This document shows positions 44,660 to 52,579 of a stretch of DNA of 54,334 nucleotides, piece by piece. The stretch is from Bacteroidales bacterium. GTDB lineage: Bacteria > Bacteroidota > Bacteroidia > Bacteroidales > UBA932. The stretch is taken from contig VSOK01000013.1 in NCBI GenBank assembly GCA_009774765.1, positions 1 to 54,334 on the forward strand. The letters are read 5' to 3'. The position numbers and the translations under genes are program-made. Positions within the stretch are counted from its first letter, which is position 1, and every line of letters begins with the position of its first letter. Under the pieces are notes generated by a model. That model was not told the DNA's origin, did not search any database, and saw only the letters and a program-made list of their open reading frames with translations.

Positions 44660-45256
44660 TTAAATTTCTACGTTTAATTTTTCAATAAGGGCTGCAAAGT
44701 AAGCATTTTTTTCCGGATATGCCAAAATTAGTTTGGAATAAATGTCTTTAGCCTGGTCATAATATCCCTGTTCAGCATATATTTGCGCCAATGTCTCCGT
44801 ACAGAAATCCATATCGGCCTCATATCCGTCCACATTGCCGGAACCAGGATCATTATTGCCGGATTTCCATGAAAAACGCGGAAGTCCCCTGTCCCCTACC
44901 TTCTCATATTGGTCCTTTGAAAAATAATCCCCTCCGGCGACATATACCTTACGCTCCTTCTTCTCGGCACGGTCCCCGATTTCAGACATCCTGCTTTCCT
45001 GAATATAAGCCTTGACTATGTCGGCTACATCCTTGTCGGAACAGTTGACCCTGCGTCCCGCTCTCACCATATCCGCTATTTTCCTTCTTGAAGGGATATA
45101 CATCGCAGCATCGGCATACTGGGCTTCGCTCCAGCCTCCGATCGCACTCATCCTGGCTCCCAGCTCCTTACGTGCAGCCGCGAACCAGGGATAGACATTC
45201 ACTATCCCTGCAAGGGATTCCAGTGAAAGTGATTTCAGATCAATATATCCTCCCAT
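44660..45256 (-). CDS. Conserved protein with C-terminal TPR-like motif
   Basis: A 198-residue protein with no signal peptide. The first part (IDLKSLSLESLAGIVNVYPW) is conserved in this genomic position in Bacteroidales. The middle is low-complexity and polar. The end, ETLAQIYAEQGYYDQAKDIY followed by SKLILAYPEKNAYFAALIEK, is one TPR-like helix pair. The selected ATG leaves a 4-base gap to lptE; an ATG 27 bases upstream would overlap lptE. Function unknown; its place between lptE and secG suggests envelope biogenesis. Confidence 0.82.
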   Translation of the reverse strand: MGGYIDLKSLSLESLAGIVNVYPWFAAARKELGARMSAIGGWSEAQYADAAMYIPSRRKIADMVRAGRRVNCSDKDVADIVKAYIQESRMSEIGDRAEKKERKVYVAGGDYFSKDQYEKVGDRGLPRFSWKSGNNDPGSGNVDGYEADMDFCTETLAQIYAEQGYYDQAKDIYSKLILAYPEKNAYFAALIEKLNVEI

Positions 45257-45260
45257 AGTC

Positions 45261-45791
45261 CTACCAGTTTGCGACAGTCGCATTGAAAATATCCTCGCAG
45301 AGCTTTTCTATGATCTCTTCGCAAAGAGAAGCCTCCACAGCATCAAGAGACTGGGCGGAATCAAAATCGGCATACGCCGAAAACGATTTCGCGTCAAAGT
45401 CATCCTCTGGATATTTCCTGTTCATAAAACTTATCTTGACATTGACGGTAAGCCTGTTCTGGGCCGCAACCTCATTGGCCGTAACCGCCATAGCCTTCAC
45501 ATCATACCCTATGATCTCACCGCGTATTTCAAGGTCGCCATCCTCGTCAACCTGCTCAAGCTTGGTAAGCCTCCTGAACTTATCCTTAAGGGCCTCGGTA
45601 ATTTCATTGCTCAGAGAAGGGTTGACCCTCAATGCCTTATACTCAAAATAATCAATCGTAACCGTCTGTACGTCCGACTGTATCGAAGTTCCGGTAAAAG
45701 AATATATCCCACAGGAATGAACGAGCATAGCTACAGCGGACAGAACGGCGCACATCAGCACAACCGACAGTATCTTAAATTTCCTTGTCAT
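45261..45791 (-). CDS. lptE: LPS-assembly lipoprotein LptE-like
   Basis: A 176-residue lipoprotein; signal MTRKFKILSVVLMCAVLSAV...HSC. GIYSFTGTSIQSDVQTVTID is the typical LptE opening after the acylated Cys. LSNEITEALKDKFRRLTKL matches the conserved helix, and VNVKISFMNRKYPEDDFDAK the later strands. LptE plugs the LptD barrel that inserts LPS into the outer membrane. Its start overlaps the sigma-54-type regulator by 4 bases, an order conserved in Bacteroidetes. Confidence 0.9.
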   Translation of the reverse strand: MTRKFKILSVVLMCAVLSAVAMLVHSCGIYSFTGTSIQSDVQTVTIDYFEYKALRVNPSLSNEITEALKDKFRRLTKLEQVDEDGDLEIRGEIIGYDVKAMAVTANEVAAQNRLTVNVKISFMNRKYPEDDFDAKSFSAYADFDSAQSLDAVEASLCEEIIEKLCEDIFNATVANW

Positions 45792-47035
45792 TTCTCCAGC
45801 TCCTTTAGTTTTCTGTATAATGTTCGCTCCGATATGCCCAGTTCAGCCGCGGCAAGCTTGCGGTTGCCCTTATATTTGTCCAGAGCCTTACGTATCATAT
45901 CATCTTTGGCCTTCCTTATTGAGAAGTCGGTATTGTCCTGCTCGTCAGGCTCCTCTACATCATCAATCTTCGGCACGGCGTGATATACTTCCCCTTCATC
46001 GATATCCTGCCATTCCGGATCCGCCACGCTGTGCACGGCAGTATGCTCATTCTCCGGAATCACCGGATGGTGAGGAAGCTGAGGATGCAGGCGGGCATCA
46101 CCTATAAGCTCCTTCAGATAATCGACTTCCTGACGAAGCTGGTATATCATTCTTATTATAGCCTCCCTTTCTCCGGGATTCATAGTATCATCCTGGGAAT
46201 ATGACGATTTCACAGGAAGCATATTGGAATCATCCTTCGGAATATAAGCCGAAAGTATATCCGCAGTTATTTCATTTCTGGCAGCAATCCTGTATGACTC
46301 AAGGGCACATACAGTCTCCGCGACATTTTTCAGCTGGCGGATGTTGCCCGGCCACCTGTAACTTTTCAGAAGAGCTATGGCATCCTGGGACAGGACAGCC
46401 TTGCCCATACCGTACTTTTCAGCGAAATCCGAAGCGAACTTTCTGAAAAGCAGATGGATATCTTCCTGACGTTCACGCAAAGGAGGCATTATCACAGGAA
46501 CAGCATTGAGCCTGTAATACAAGTCCTCACGGAATTTTCCTTTGGACACGGCATAGATCAGGTTGACATTGGTCGCAGCCACAACCCTTACATCCGTTTT
46601 CAGGACCTTTGAAGAACCTACCCTTATGAACTCTCCCGACTGCAGGACCCTCAGCAGCTTTGCCTGAGACGCAAGGGGCAGTTCACCTATTTCATCCAGA
46701 AACAGGGTTCCTCCGTCAGCTTCCTCAAAATATCCTTTACGCATTTCATTGGCCCCGGTAAAGGAACCTTTTTCGTGGCCGAACAGCTCCGAATCAATAG
46801 TCCCCTCCGGAATGGCGCCGCAGTTGACGGCGAAATATTTCCCTGTCCTGCGACGGCTGAACTGATGTATTATCTTGGGTATGTTTTCCTTGCCGACTCC
46901 GCTCTCTCCGCTGATAAGGACCGTAAGGTCCGTAGGAGCGACGGCAACCGAAATTTCCAACGCCCTGTTGAGTACCGGATCGTTGCCGATTATATCAAAT
47001 TTATTTTTTAATGTCTGTAATTCCTGAGTCGTCAT
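45788..47035 (-). CDS. Sigma-54-interacting AAA+ transcriptional activator
   Basis: A 415-residue bacterial enhancer-binding protein. There is no receiver or PAS domain; the AAA+ domain begins almost at the N terminus. Walker A GESGVGKE is at residues 43-50, the GSFTGA sigma-54 contact loop at 90-95, Walker B GGTLFLDEIGEL at 108-119, and the LNAVPVIMPPLRERQEDI and YRWPGNIRQLKN blocks follow. A Pro/Glu-rich linker (about 280-365) leads to a Fis-type helix-turn-helix (KGNRKLAAAELGISERTLYR). It is the first gene of the lptE-TPR-secG operon. The trigger is unknown. Its -7 box is only seven bases from the ATG. Confidence 0.95.
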   Translation of the reverse strand: MTTQELQTLKNKFDIIGNDPVLNRALEISVAVAPTDLTVLISGESGVGKENIPKIIHQFSRRRTGKYFAVNCGAIPEGTIDSELFGHEKGSFTGANEMRKGYFEEADGGTLFLDEIGELPLASQAKLLRVLQSGEFIRVGSSKVLKTDVRVVAATNVNLIYAVSKGKFREDLYYRLNAVPVIMPPLRERQEDIHLLFRKFASDFAEKYGMGKAVLSQDAIALLKSYRWPGNIRQLKNVAETVCALESYRIAARNEITADILSAYIPKDDSNMLPVKSSYSQDDTMNPGEREAIIRMIYQLRQEVDYLKELIGDARLHPQLPHHPVIPENEHTAVHSVADPEWQDIDEGEVYHAVPKIDDVEEPDEQDNTDFSIRKAKDDMIRKALDKYKGNRKLAAAELGISERTLYRKLKELEK

Positions 47036-47042
47036 AATGCGA

Positions 47043-47050
47043 CAAAGTTA
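47043..47050 (-). promoter_or_regulatory. -7 box (TAACTTTG) for the sigma-54 activator operon, leaderless type
   Basis: An exact TAnnTTTG match on the minus strand ending seven bases before the ATG at 47035. Transcription would start at or next to the start codon. Confidence 0.55.
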
Positions 47051-47103
47051 AGAAAAGCCGTCAAAATATACATCTCAAATGCGAAAAAATTAAAATATAT
47101 AAT

Positions 47104-47111
47104 TATATTTG
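47104..47111 (+). promoter_or_regulatory. -7 box (TATATTTG) for the OmpA-like/TPR gene
   Basis: An exact TAnnTTTG match, 86 bases before the start codon at 47198, in an AT-rich stretch. No clear -33 element. Confidence 0.5.
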
Positions 47112-47197
47112 CCTTAGTTTGCATTTTTGTAAAACAAACGGTCAAGCCGAGCGTAAAGTACAAAATAAACATCAAAACATATTTTAATTTATAAGCA

Positions 47198-48841
47198 ATG
47201 AATAAAGGTATTAAAATTCTGGCCAGTGCCGTTCTCGGACTCGCTGCCGTAGCTTGTAGCTCGCCTCAGAAAATGGCAGAACAGGCAAAGAACGTGACCG
47301 TATCAAGCGATCCAGCTGTTCTTGAAGTAGTTGCCGGTAAAATCGAAGCATCTGTTTCCGTTACGTATCCGGCCAAGTATTTCCATCCTAAAGCAATTCT
47401 CGAGGTTACTCCGGTGATTGTCTATGAGGGCGGAGAGGCTAAGATGGCTCCTTTCTATTTCCAGGGAGAAAAAGTGAAAGACAATTATGAGGTAGTTCCT
47501 TCAGATGGAGCAACAATCACAAAGAAAGTGAAATTCGACTATGCTCCAGGTATGGAAAAAAGCTACCTTGAACTTCGCGGTGTAGTGAAATACGGCAAAA
47601 AGACAGCTGATCTTCCTGCAAAGAAAGTCGCTGACGGAGCCAATACCACCTATATGCTTGTCGAGAAAGACGGAAGAGTTGATTTCAAGGCAGACAACTA
47701 TCAGGAAATCATCAAACAGACTGCAGAGGGACAGATCCTTTACACCATCAGCAGTTCAGCTGTAAGAAACAGCGAGCTCAAGTCACAGTCAGTAAAAGAC
47801 TTCCAGGCAGCTCTTGACGAGATCAAGAACAACGAGCGCAAAGCCCTCACAAGCACAGACATCGTTGCATACGCATCTCCGGACGGAAAAGAGGATATGA
47901 ACAACAAACTTTCCGACAACCGTTCAAAGAGTGCAGAGAAAGCATTCAAGAAAGTGACCAAGAAACACGAGGCTGACGCTCCTGTAAATGTGAAGAGCGT
48001 AGGTGAAGACTGGAAAGGTTTCCAGGAGCTCGTTTCCGAGTCAGACCTTGAGGACAAAGACCTCATCATCCGCGTACTTTCTATGTACAGCGACCCTGCT
48101 GTCCGCGAAAGAGAGATCAAAAATATGTCGGCTGTATACAAGACTCTTGCTAAGGAGGTTCTTCCTGAGCTCCGCCGTGCAAGATTCATCGCAAATGTAG
48201 AGTTCACAAACTACTCAAGCGAAGAGCTTCTCCAGCTTATCGAGGAGAACATCGACATTCTTGACGAAGAGGCACTTCTCCGTGCTGCAACTCTCGTAAA
48301 AGAAAGCAAAGACAAACTTGCCCTTTACAACAAGGCTGTAGAGAAATACAACAGCGAACGTGCACAGTTCAACATTGCTGTAGTCTACCTCAACGACAAT
48401 GACCTCAACAAGGCAAAGAAAGCTCTTGACAAAGTGAAGACACAGGACGGTGACTACCAGAATGCAAAAGGCGTAATCGCTCTCCGCGAAGGAAATCTTG
48501 CTGAAGCAGGCAAACTTTTCGCTGCTGCCGGAACAAAGGCTGCCAAAGAGAATGCTGCTGTTGTTGACATCCTCAACGGCAGATACGCTGAGGCTGAGGC
48601 TAAGCTTGCTGACGCAGAGTGCTGCGAAAACAAAGCTCTTGCATACATCCTTACAGGCAAACTTGACAAAGCATCCGCTGCTATCAAATGCGAATGCCCT
48701 AAATCAGCTTACCTCAAAGCTGTCATCGCAGCACGTCAGGGCAAAGCTGATGCAGTGAAGGCAAACCTTGAGAAAGCAGGCAAATGCAAGGAACTTGCAG
48801 CCAGAGCTGCAAAAGACATCGAGTTCGCTCAGTTCAAATAG
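47198..48841 (+). CDS. OmpA-like and TPR-containing lipoprotein
   Basis: A 547-residue lipoprotein; signal MNKGIKILASAVLGLAAVAC. An N-terminal beta-rich part (about 25-190) is followed by an OmpA-like peptidoglycan-binding pattern (DIVAYASPDGKEDMNNKLSD then NRSKSAEKAF). After that come TPR-like helical repeats (FNIAVVYLNDNDLNKAKKAL, KALDKVKTQDGDYQNAKGVI, GNLAEAGKLFAAAGTKAAKE). It is a conserved, usually abundant Bacteroidales envelope protein without an assigned role; tethering of the outer membrane to peptidoglycan is a fair inference. Codon use here is heavily biased (cttc, gct, aag), as in highly expressed genes. A strong terminator follows. Confidence 0.9.
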   Translation: MNKGIKILASAVLGLAAVACSSPQKMAEQAKNVTVSSDPAVLEVVAGKIEASVSVTYPAKYFHPKAILEVTPVIVYEGGEAKMAPFYFQGEKVKDNYEVVPSDGATITKKVKFDYAPGMEKSYLELRGVVKYGKKTADLPAKKVADGANTTYMLVEKDGRVDFKADNYQEIIKQTAEGQILYTISSSAVRNSELKSQSVKDFQAALDEIKNNERKALTSTDIVAYASPDGKEDMNNKLSDNRSKSAEKAFKKVTKKHEADAPVNVKSVGEDWKGFQELVSESDLEDKDLIIRVLSMYSDPAVREREIKNMSAVYKTLAKEVLPELRRARFIANVEFTNYSSEELLQLIEENIDILDEEALLRAATLVKESKDKLALYNKAVEKYNSERAQFNIAVVYLNDNDLNKAKKALDKVKTQDGDYQNAKGVIALREGNLAEAGKLFAAAGTKAAKENAAVVDILNGRYAEAEAKLADAECCENKALAYILTGKLDKASAAIKCECPKSAYLKAVIAARQGKADAVKANLEKAGKCKELAARAAKDIEFAQFK

Positions 48842-48863
48842 TCTTTTTGCAACACCATAATAC

Positions 48864-48895
48864 AAGCCCCGATGCGATATGCACCGGGGCTTTTT
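48864..48895 (+). terminator. Terminator of the OmpA-like/TPR gene
   Basis: AAGCCCCG (48864-48871) pairs with CGGGGCTT (48885-48892), with an inner GC...GC pair, and T residues follow. It lies 23 bases past the stop. Confidence 0.88.
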
Positions 48896-48996
48896 CGTTG
48901 AAATATCCAGAAGCCTACCTATTTTTTGCCATTCTGGATTTTATGAGTATTTTTGAAAATATTGTGTCTATATGTTTGACAAACCATAATGATTGT

Positions 48997-50253
48997 ATGA
49001 AAATAGGTATTTACACTCTGACTTCTCCTTTGCACGATGAAAAGGCTTTGAACACCGCTTCTGCAACATTCCTTGAAGAAATAGGAGAAAACCTTGAATC
49101 TTATGCCGAAGGCAACGATTCATACGAACTTGTATTCAAAGGCTCGGACTACTCCGATTTCGGAACAGATGACCTTGATGTGATATATGTCCGTACAGGA
49201 GGTACAGAAGGGCTTTTCAAGCAGATCTTCGATAAAGTACGTACTTCAGAATCAGGATACGACAGGCCTGTAAGGCTTCTTACTTCAGGAAAGAGCAATT
49301 CATTGGCAGCGTCTATGGAAATTATGTCTTTTCTACGGCAGAATGAATGCTCAGGAGAAATCATACACGGCAGCTGCAGCTATATAGCAGGAAGGCTCGC
49401 ATTGCTTACAAAGGTCGACAAGGCAAAAAAGAAGCTGCAGGGGACGAACCTCGGAGTCATAGGGCAGCCGTCGGACTGGCTGATTTCATCCGGAGCAGAT
49501 TACACGAAAGTCAAAGAGAAAACAGGAATCACTTTAGTTGACATCCCTATTTCCGAGCTGATAGAGGAGATCGCCAAAAAAGAATATCCTTCCAACAGCA
49601 TAGTCAAAGCTGCTGCAGAAAAGGCCGCCACTCTCCCTGAAAAGATCAAGCCATACTGGGAAGATGCCCTGAACATATATGGAGGTCTGAAACGAATAAT
49701 AGAGAAACACAAACTTTCAGGGTTGACCATCAGATGCTTTGACCTTCTTGAAGCCATAGGCAACACAGGATGCCTCGCTCTGGCCATACTCAACAGTGAA
49801 GGTATCCCTGCAGGATGCGAAGGAGATATTCCAGCACTCCTTACGATGGCCGTATCACAGGCAGTGACAGGATCGCCGGGATTCCAGTGCAATCCATCCA
49901 GCATAGACCCAGAAACAGGAGAGATATTGCTTGCCCACTGCACGATACCGTTGAATATGGTGCGCAGCTATTCGTTTGACACTCATTTCGAATCCGGCAT
50001 AGGCGTAGCTATCCACGGGGAGGTGCCGGAAGGGGATGTAACTGTCTTCAAACTTTCAGGTGACCTTTCACGCTGTTTCATCTCTGAGGCCTCTCTGCTT
50101 AAAAACCAGTACAAACAGGATCTCTGCCGTACACAGATTGTGCTCCGGACAGAAGATATAGCTGACTATTTCCTGAAGAATCCTATAGGGAACCACCATA
50201 TCGTACTTTCAGGACACCACAAAACAATTCTTCAGGCTTTTTTCGAAGCCTGA
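48997..50253 (+). CDS. L-fucose/L-arabinose isomerase-like protein (COG2407 type)
   Basis: A 418-residue cytoplasmic protein. MKIGIYTLTSPLHD fits the start; an earlier in-frame ATG at 48943 is not excluded. The N-terminal half is a Rossmann-like fold (VIYVRTGGTEGLFKQIF). The C-terminal half has the isomerase pattern: CEGDIPALLTMAVSQAVTG, ILLAHCTIPLNMVRSY, HFESGIGVAI and VTVFKLSGDL. The Glu/Asp in EGD and the His in AHCT are likely metal or substrate contacts. The specific sugar is unknown and no sugar kinase or aldolase lies nearby, so this may be a divergent family member rather than a true fucose isomerase. The 3' end forms a 15-bp hairpin. Confidence 0.82.
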   Translation: MKIGIYTLTSPLHDEKALNTASATFLEEIGENLESYAEGNDSYELVFKGSDYSDFGTDDLDVIYVRTGGTEGLFKQIFDKVRTSESGYDRPVRLLTSGKSNSLAASMEIMSFLRQNECSGEIIHGSCSYIAGRLALLTKVDKAKKKLQGTNLGVIGQPSDWLISSGADYTKVKEKTGITLVDIPISELIEEIAKKEYPSNSIVKAAAEKAATLPEKIKPYWEDALNIYGGLKRIIEKHKLSGLTIRCFDLLEAIGNTGCLALAILNSEGIPAGCEGDIPALLTMAVSQAVTGSPGFQCNPSSIDPETGEILLAHCTIPLNMVRSYSFDTHFESGIGVAIHGEVPEGDVTVFKLSGDLSRCFISEASLLKNQYKQDLCRTQIVLRTEDIADYFLKNPIGNHHIVLSGHHKTILQAFFEA

Positions 50254-50260
50254 AGAATTG
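50225..50260. terminator. 15-bp hairpin spanning the isomerase-like stop codon
   Basis: CAATTCTTCAGGCTT (50225-50239) pairs perfectly with AAGCCTGAAGAATTG (50246-50260), loop TTTTCG. The stop codon at 50251-50253 lies in the 3' arm. No T-tract follows on the plus strand; TTTTG follows on the minus strand. Confidence 0.65.
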
Positions 50261-50550
50261 ACAAAGATATTTCCTGTGCTATTTTTTTAGCCATTTGTCC
50301 GTAAACCATCTGCGGACAGGAATATCGTATAGCTGTGTCCGGTATATACGATATGCCCCACGAGCCACGACATAACCGGCATAGCACACCGTATACAACC
50401 GCACAAGCCCGGTACAACGGGCAGGGGCCTTTGCAATCAAATGAAGATCAATGAATTATAAAACAGTATATCTTGTATGGGCCATACTGTTTTGCAACCG
50501 ACTGACAGACAGCATATTGCAGAGACCCACCTATTCTATGCCACCGGTCG

Positions 50551-50665
50551 CCACCTTCAGTCAAGTTAAGCTGATTGTCAACTATTTGTAACTGAAGGTG
50601 GATGCTGATTTTTTCCACTGCAAGTATATTTTCATTGATTATCAGCCCATTACCACTGAAGGTGG
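50551..50665. repeat. Three copies of the 11-mer ACTGAAGGTGG
   Basis: Exact copies at 50551-50561 (minus orientation), 50591-50601 and 50655-50665. The first two form an inverted repeat with a 29-base spacer. The last also reads as the near palindrome CCACTGAAGGTGG. Confidence 0.75.
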
Positions 50666-50772
50666 AAGATATGTGGAGAGCCATTCAATCCACTTTTGCC
50701 GACCGGACTGAAAAACACGAGACATCCTACTAAATGTCCACCAGGCCTTTTATCCCTTGCCCCAAGCTTTGC

Positions 50773-50786
50773 TTAACCCGGGTTAA
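50773..50786. repeat. 14-bp perfect palindrome TTAACCCGGGTTAA
   Basis: A perfect two-fold symmetric site directly beside the T-tract of the tRNA-Ser terminator. Role unknown; an operator or a remnant of a mobile-element end is possible. Confidence 0.6.
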
Positions 50787-50821
50787 AAAGAAAACAGCCA
50801 CCGGTCTTTGACCGGCAGCTG
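50782..50821 (-). terminator. Intrinsic terminator of tRNA-Ser
   Basis: CAGC-ca-CCGGTC (50795-50806) pairs with GACCGG-ca-GCTG (50810-50821). On the minus strand TTTTCTTTTT follows. It lies 8 bases past the tRNA 3' end. Confidence 0.85.
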
Positions 50822-50828
50822 TAAGTCT

Positions 50829-50918
50829 TGGCGGTGAGAGGGGGATTCGAACCCCCGGTACGGTTGCCCGTACGTCAGTTTAGCAAACTGGTGGTTTCAG
50901 CCACTCACCCATCTCACC
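50829..50918 (-). tRNA. tRNA-Ser (anticodon GCU), CCA encoded
   Basis: On the minus strand the acceptor arm GGTGAGA pairs with TCTCACC, then discriminator G and an encoded CCA. The anticodon loop TTGCTAA carries GCT, reading AGC/AGU serine codons. A long class II variable arm (GTACGG-GCAA-CCGTAC) and GGTTCGAATCCCCC T-arm complete a serine tRNA of 87 bases plus CCA. A strong promoter lies upstream and a terminator downstream. Confidence 0.97.
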
Positions 50919-51011
50919 AATCTCCCTGAAAGCAGGTCATTCAGGTCTGCGTGGCTTGCAGAAGAACTTGTTTCCATAAAGGAAACCGACCTGTCCATTC
51001 AATCGGGAATG

Positions 51012-51042
51012 CAAAGATACAACAAAATTATTGTTTTGCAAT
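51012..51042 (-). promoter_or_regulatory. Promoter of tRNA-Ser
   Basis: On the minus strand ATTG (51042-51039), a 19-base spacer and TATCTTTG (51019-51012) form a near-consensus promoter. The tRNA 5' end is 93 bases downstream, leaving a long precursor leader. Confidence 0.65.
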
Positions 51043-51079
51043 ATTTGAACTTAAAGTTCATATCAAGCTTTGACTTCGG

Positions 51080-51103
51080 CAATGAAAAACAGTTTTTTCA
51101 TTG
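51080..51103 (-). terminator. Possible weak terminator of floA
   Basis: CAATGAAAAA and TTTTTCATTG form an AT-rich 10-bp stem just past the floA stop. There is no T-tract after it on the minus strand, so this is tentative. Confidence 0.4.
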
Positions 51104-51106
51104 ATC

Positions 51107-52063
51107 TTAGTTTTTCGCTATATTTTCTCTCATCTCTGTATCAGCCTGGATATTCTTCATCTTGTAATAGTCCATAATACCGAGATTTCCGTTGCGGAAT
51201 GCCTCTGCCATAGCAAGAGGAACTTCAGATTCAGCCTCTATCACCTTGGCGCGGGCCTCCTGTGCTTTCGCTTTCATCTCCTGCTCAAGTGCCACAGCCA
51301 TAGCCCTTCTCTCCTCCGCACGTGCCTGGGCGATATTCTTGTCCGCCTCGGCCTGATCTATCTGAAGGAATGCACCGATATTCTTTCCTATATCAATGTC
51401 GGCTATGTCAATTGAAAGAATTTCAAATGCCGTACCTGCGTCAAGTCCTTTGTTGAGAACCACTTTCGATATTGAATCCGGATTTTCCAGCACCTGCTTG
51501 TGGCTTTCGGCAGAACCGATGCTTGATACGATACCCTCACCCACACGTGCAAGCACCGTCTCTTCTCCTGCTCCTCCGACAAGCTGCTTGATATTCGCAC
51601 GCACAGTCACACGGGCTTTTGCGATAAGCTGAATACCGTCCTTGGCCACAGCCGTCACAGGAGGCGTATTGATCACCTTCGGATTGACAGACATCTGCAC
51701 AGCCTCAAACACATCACGTCCGGCAAGGTCAATCGCTGCAGCCATCTTGAAATCCAATGCGATATTGGCCTTGTCAGCCGAAATCAGCGCATTGACGACC
51801 TTGGGAACATCTCCCTTGGCAAGATAATGTGCCTCAAGTTCATTCGCATCCAATTTAAGACCGGCCTTTGTACCGGTAATCATAGCCATAACGATCGTTC
51901 CCGGAGGGACCTGCCTCCATCTCATAAGCACAAGCTGCACAAGAGAAACCCTGACTCCCGAGATAAGGGCCTGAAACCATAGGGTCACGGGGAAAAACCA
52001 AAGCAGAATCACCAGTCCCACGATGGCAACGGCAACCCATACGACAATATAAGTCAATTCCAT
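51107..52063 (-). CDS. floA: Flotillin-like protein FloA
   Basis: A 318-residue membrane-microdomain scaffold. One or two N-terminal hydrophobic stretches (about residues 5-45) are followed by an SPFH-type domain: MITGTKAGLKLDANELEAHY, IALDFKMAAAIDLAGRDVFE, KARVTVRANIKQLVGGAGEE and VLENPDSISKVVLNKGLDAG. A coiled coil (IDQAEADKNIAQARAEERRA) lies near the C terminus. It matches the UPF0365/YqfA group almost throughout. It follows nfeD by 39 bases, the usual flotillin-NfeD pairing. Confidence 0.97.
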   Translation of the reverse strand: MELTYIVVWVAVAIVGLVILLWFFPVTLWFQALISGVRVSLVQLVLMRWRQVPPGTIVMAMITGTKAGLKLDANELEAHYLAKGDVPKVVNALISADKANIALDFKMAAAIDLAGRDVFEAVQMSVNPKVINTPPVTAVAKDGIQLIAKARVTVRANIKQLVGGAGEETVLARVGEGIVSSIGSAESHKQVLENPDSISKVVLNKGLDAGTAFEILSIDIADIDIGKNIGAFLQIDQAEADKNIAQARAEERRAMAVALEQEMKAKAQEARAKVIEAESEVPLAMAEAFRNGNLGIMDYYKMKNIQADTEMRENIAKN

Positions 52064-52102
52064 AGTAAAAAAATTAATGTTCCTGATAAATTATGTATTC
52101 CT

Positions 52103-52573
52103 TCAGAATTCTGAGTCCAAAGGCTTTACAAAAACCTTGTTGTTTTCAATCAGAGCCACCTCTACAGCGACGCCTGAATCAATCATCCCCTCAAGAGCCT
52201 TCACCTCATACGAAACAGTACCGAACCTGGCTGAACCGACCGGAGAAAGACGTGTTATAGTCTTCCCTCTGTCACCGATGGAAAGCTGTTCCTCATTGTC
52301 AGGCAGAGCCTTGGATTCAATGTTGGTATTCAAGGTGAACTTCTTCCAGGTCTTTTCCCGCAGAATATAGGCGGTGAGCCCCACAACCAGGACAACATTG
52401 ACCGCAGTGACGACAGTACCGGCAGTCATCCCCAGCACATAGAAAGCATACACGCTTGAACCAATAAGGGAAATGAGTCCAAGGACACCGGCTATCCCGA
52501 CACCCGGTATAAGCAGGATTTCCGCCAGAAGAAGCAGAACTCCGACAAGAATCAATGTCAATATAAATCCCAT
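52103..52573 (-). CDS. NfeD-like membrane protein
   Basis: A 156-residue protein with three membrane helices (about residues 3-20, 28-46, 50-70), followed by an OB-fold C-terminal domain (GDRGKTITRLSPVGSARFGT, YEVKALEGMIDSGVAVEVAL). This is the short NfeD1b type, without a serine-protease part. NfeD proteins work with flotillins in membrane organisation; here floA follows directly. Confidence 0.93.
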   Translation of the reverse strand: MGFILTLILVGVLLLLAEILLIPGVGIAGVLGLISLIGSSVYAFYVLGMTAGTVVTAVNVVLVVGLTAYILREKTWKKFTLNTNIESKALPDNEEQLSIGDRGKTITRLSPVGSARFGTVSYEVKALEGMIDSGVAVEVALIENNKVFVKPLDSEF

Positions 52574-52579
52574 AAATAT

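Larger units (their letters stand above)
50254..50828. other. Gene-free 575-base region 3' of tRNA-Ser
   Basis: No convincing gene is seen. Three stem-loops in a row lie at 50296-50422: TGTCCG/CGGACA (50296-50318), ATATCGTATA/TATACGATAT (50322-50354), GCCCG/CGGGC (50407-50422). Three copies of an 11-mer lie at 50551-50665, and a palindrome and the tRNA terminator at 50773-50821. A 78-codon minus-strand frame (50448-50684) has no recognisable family. It could be a structured RNA or decayed insert. Confidence 0.5.

Noticed and set aside
50262..50269. CAAAGATA resembling a minus-strand -7 box
   Set aside because: It would fire straight into the hairpin and antisense to the isomerase-like gene, and no -33 element is present; probably chance.
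50448..50684. A 78-codon minus-strand frame in the gap beside tRNA-Ser
   Set aside because: It covers the repeated 11-mers, and no family, promoter or ribosome site supports it.
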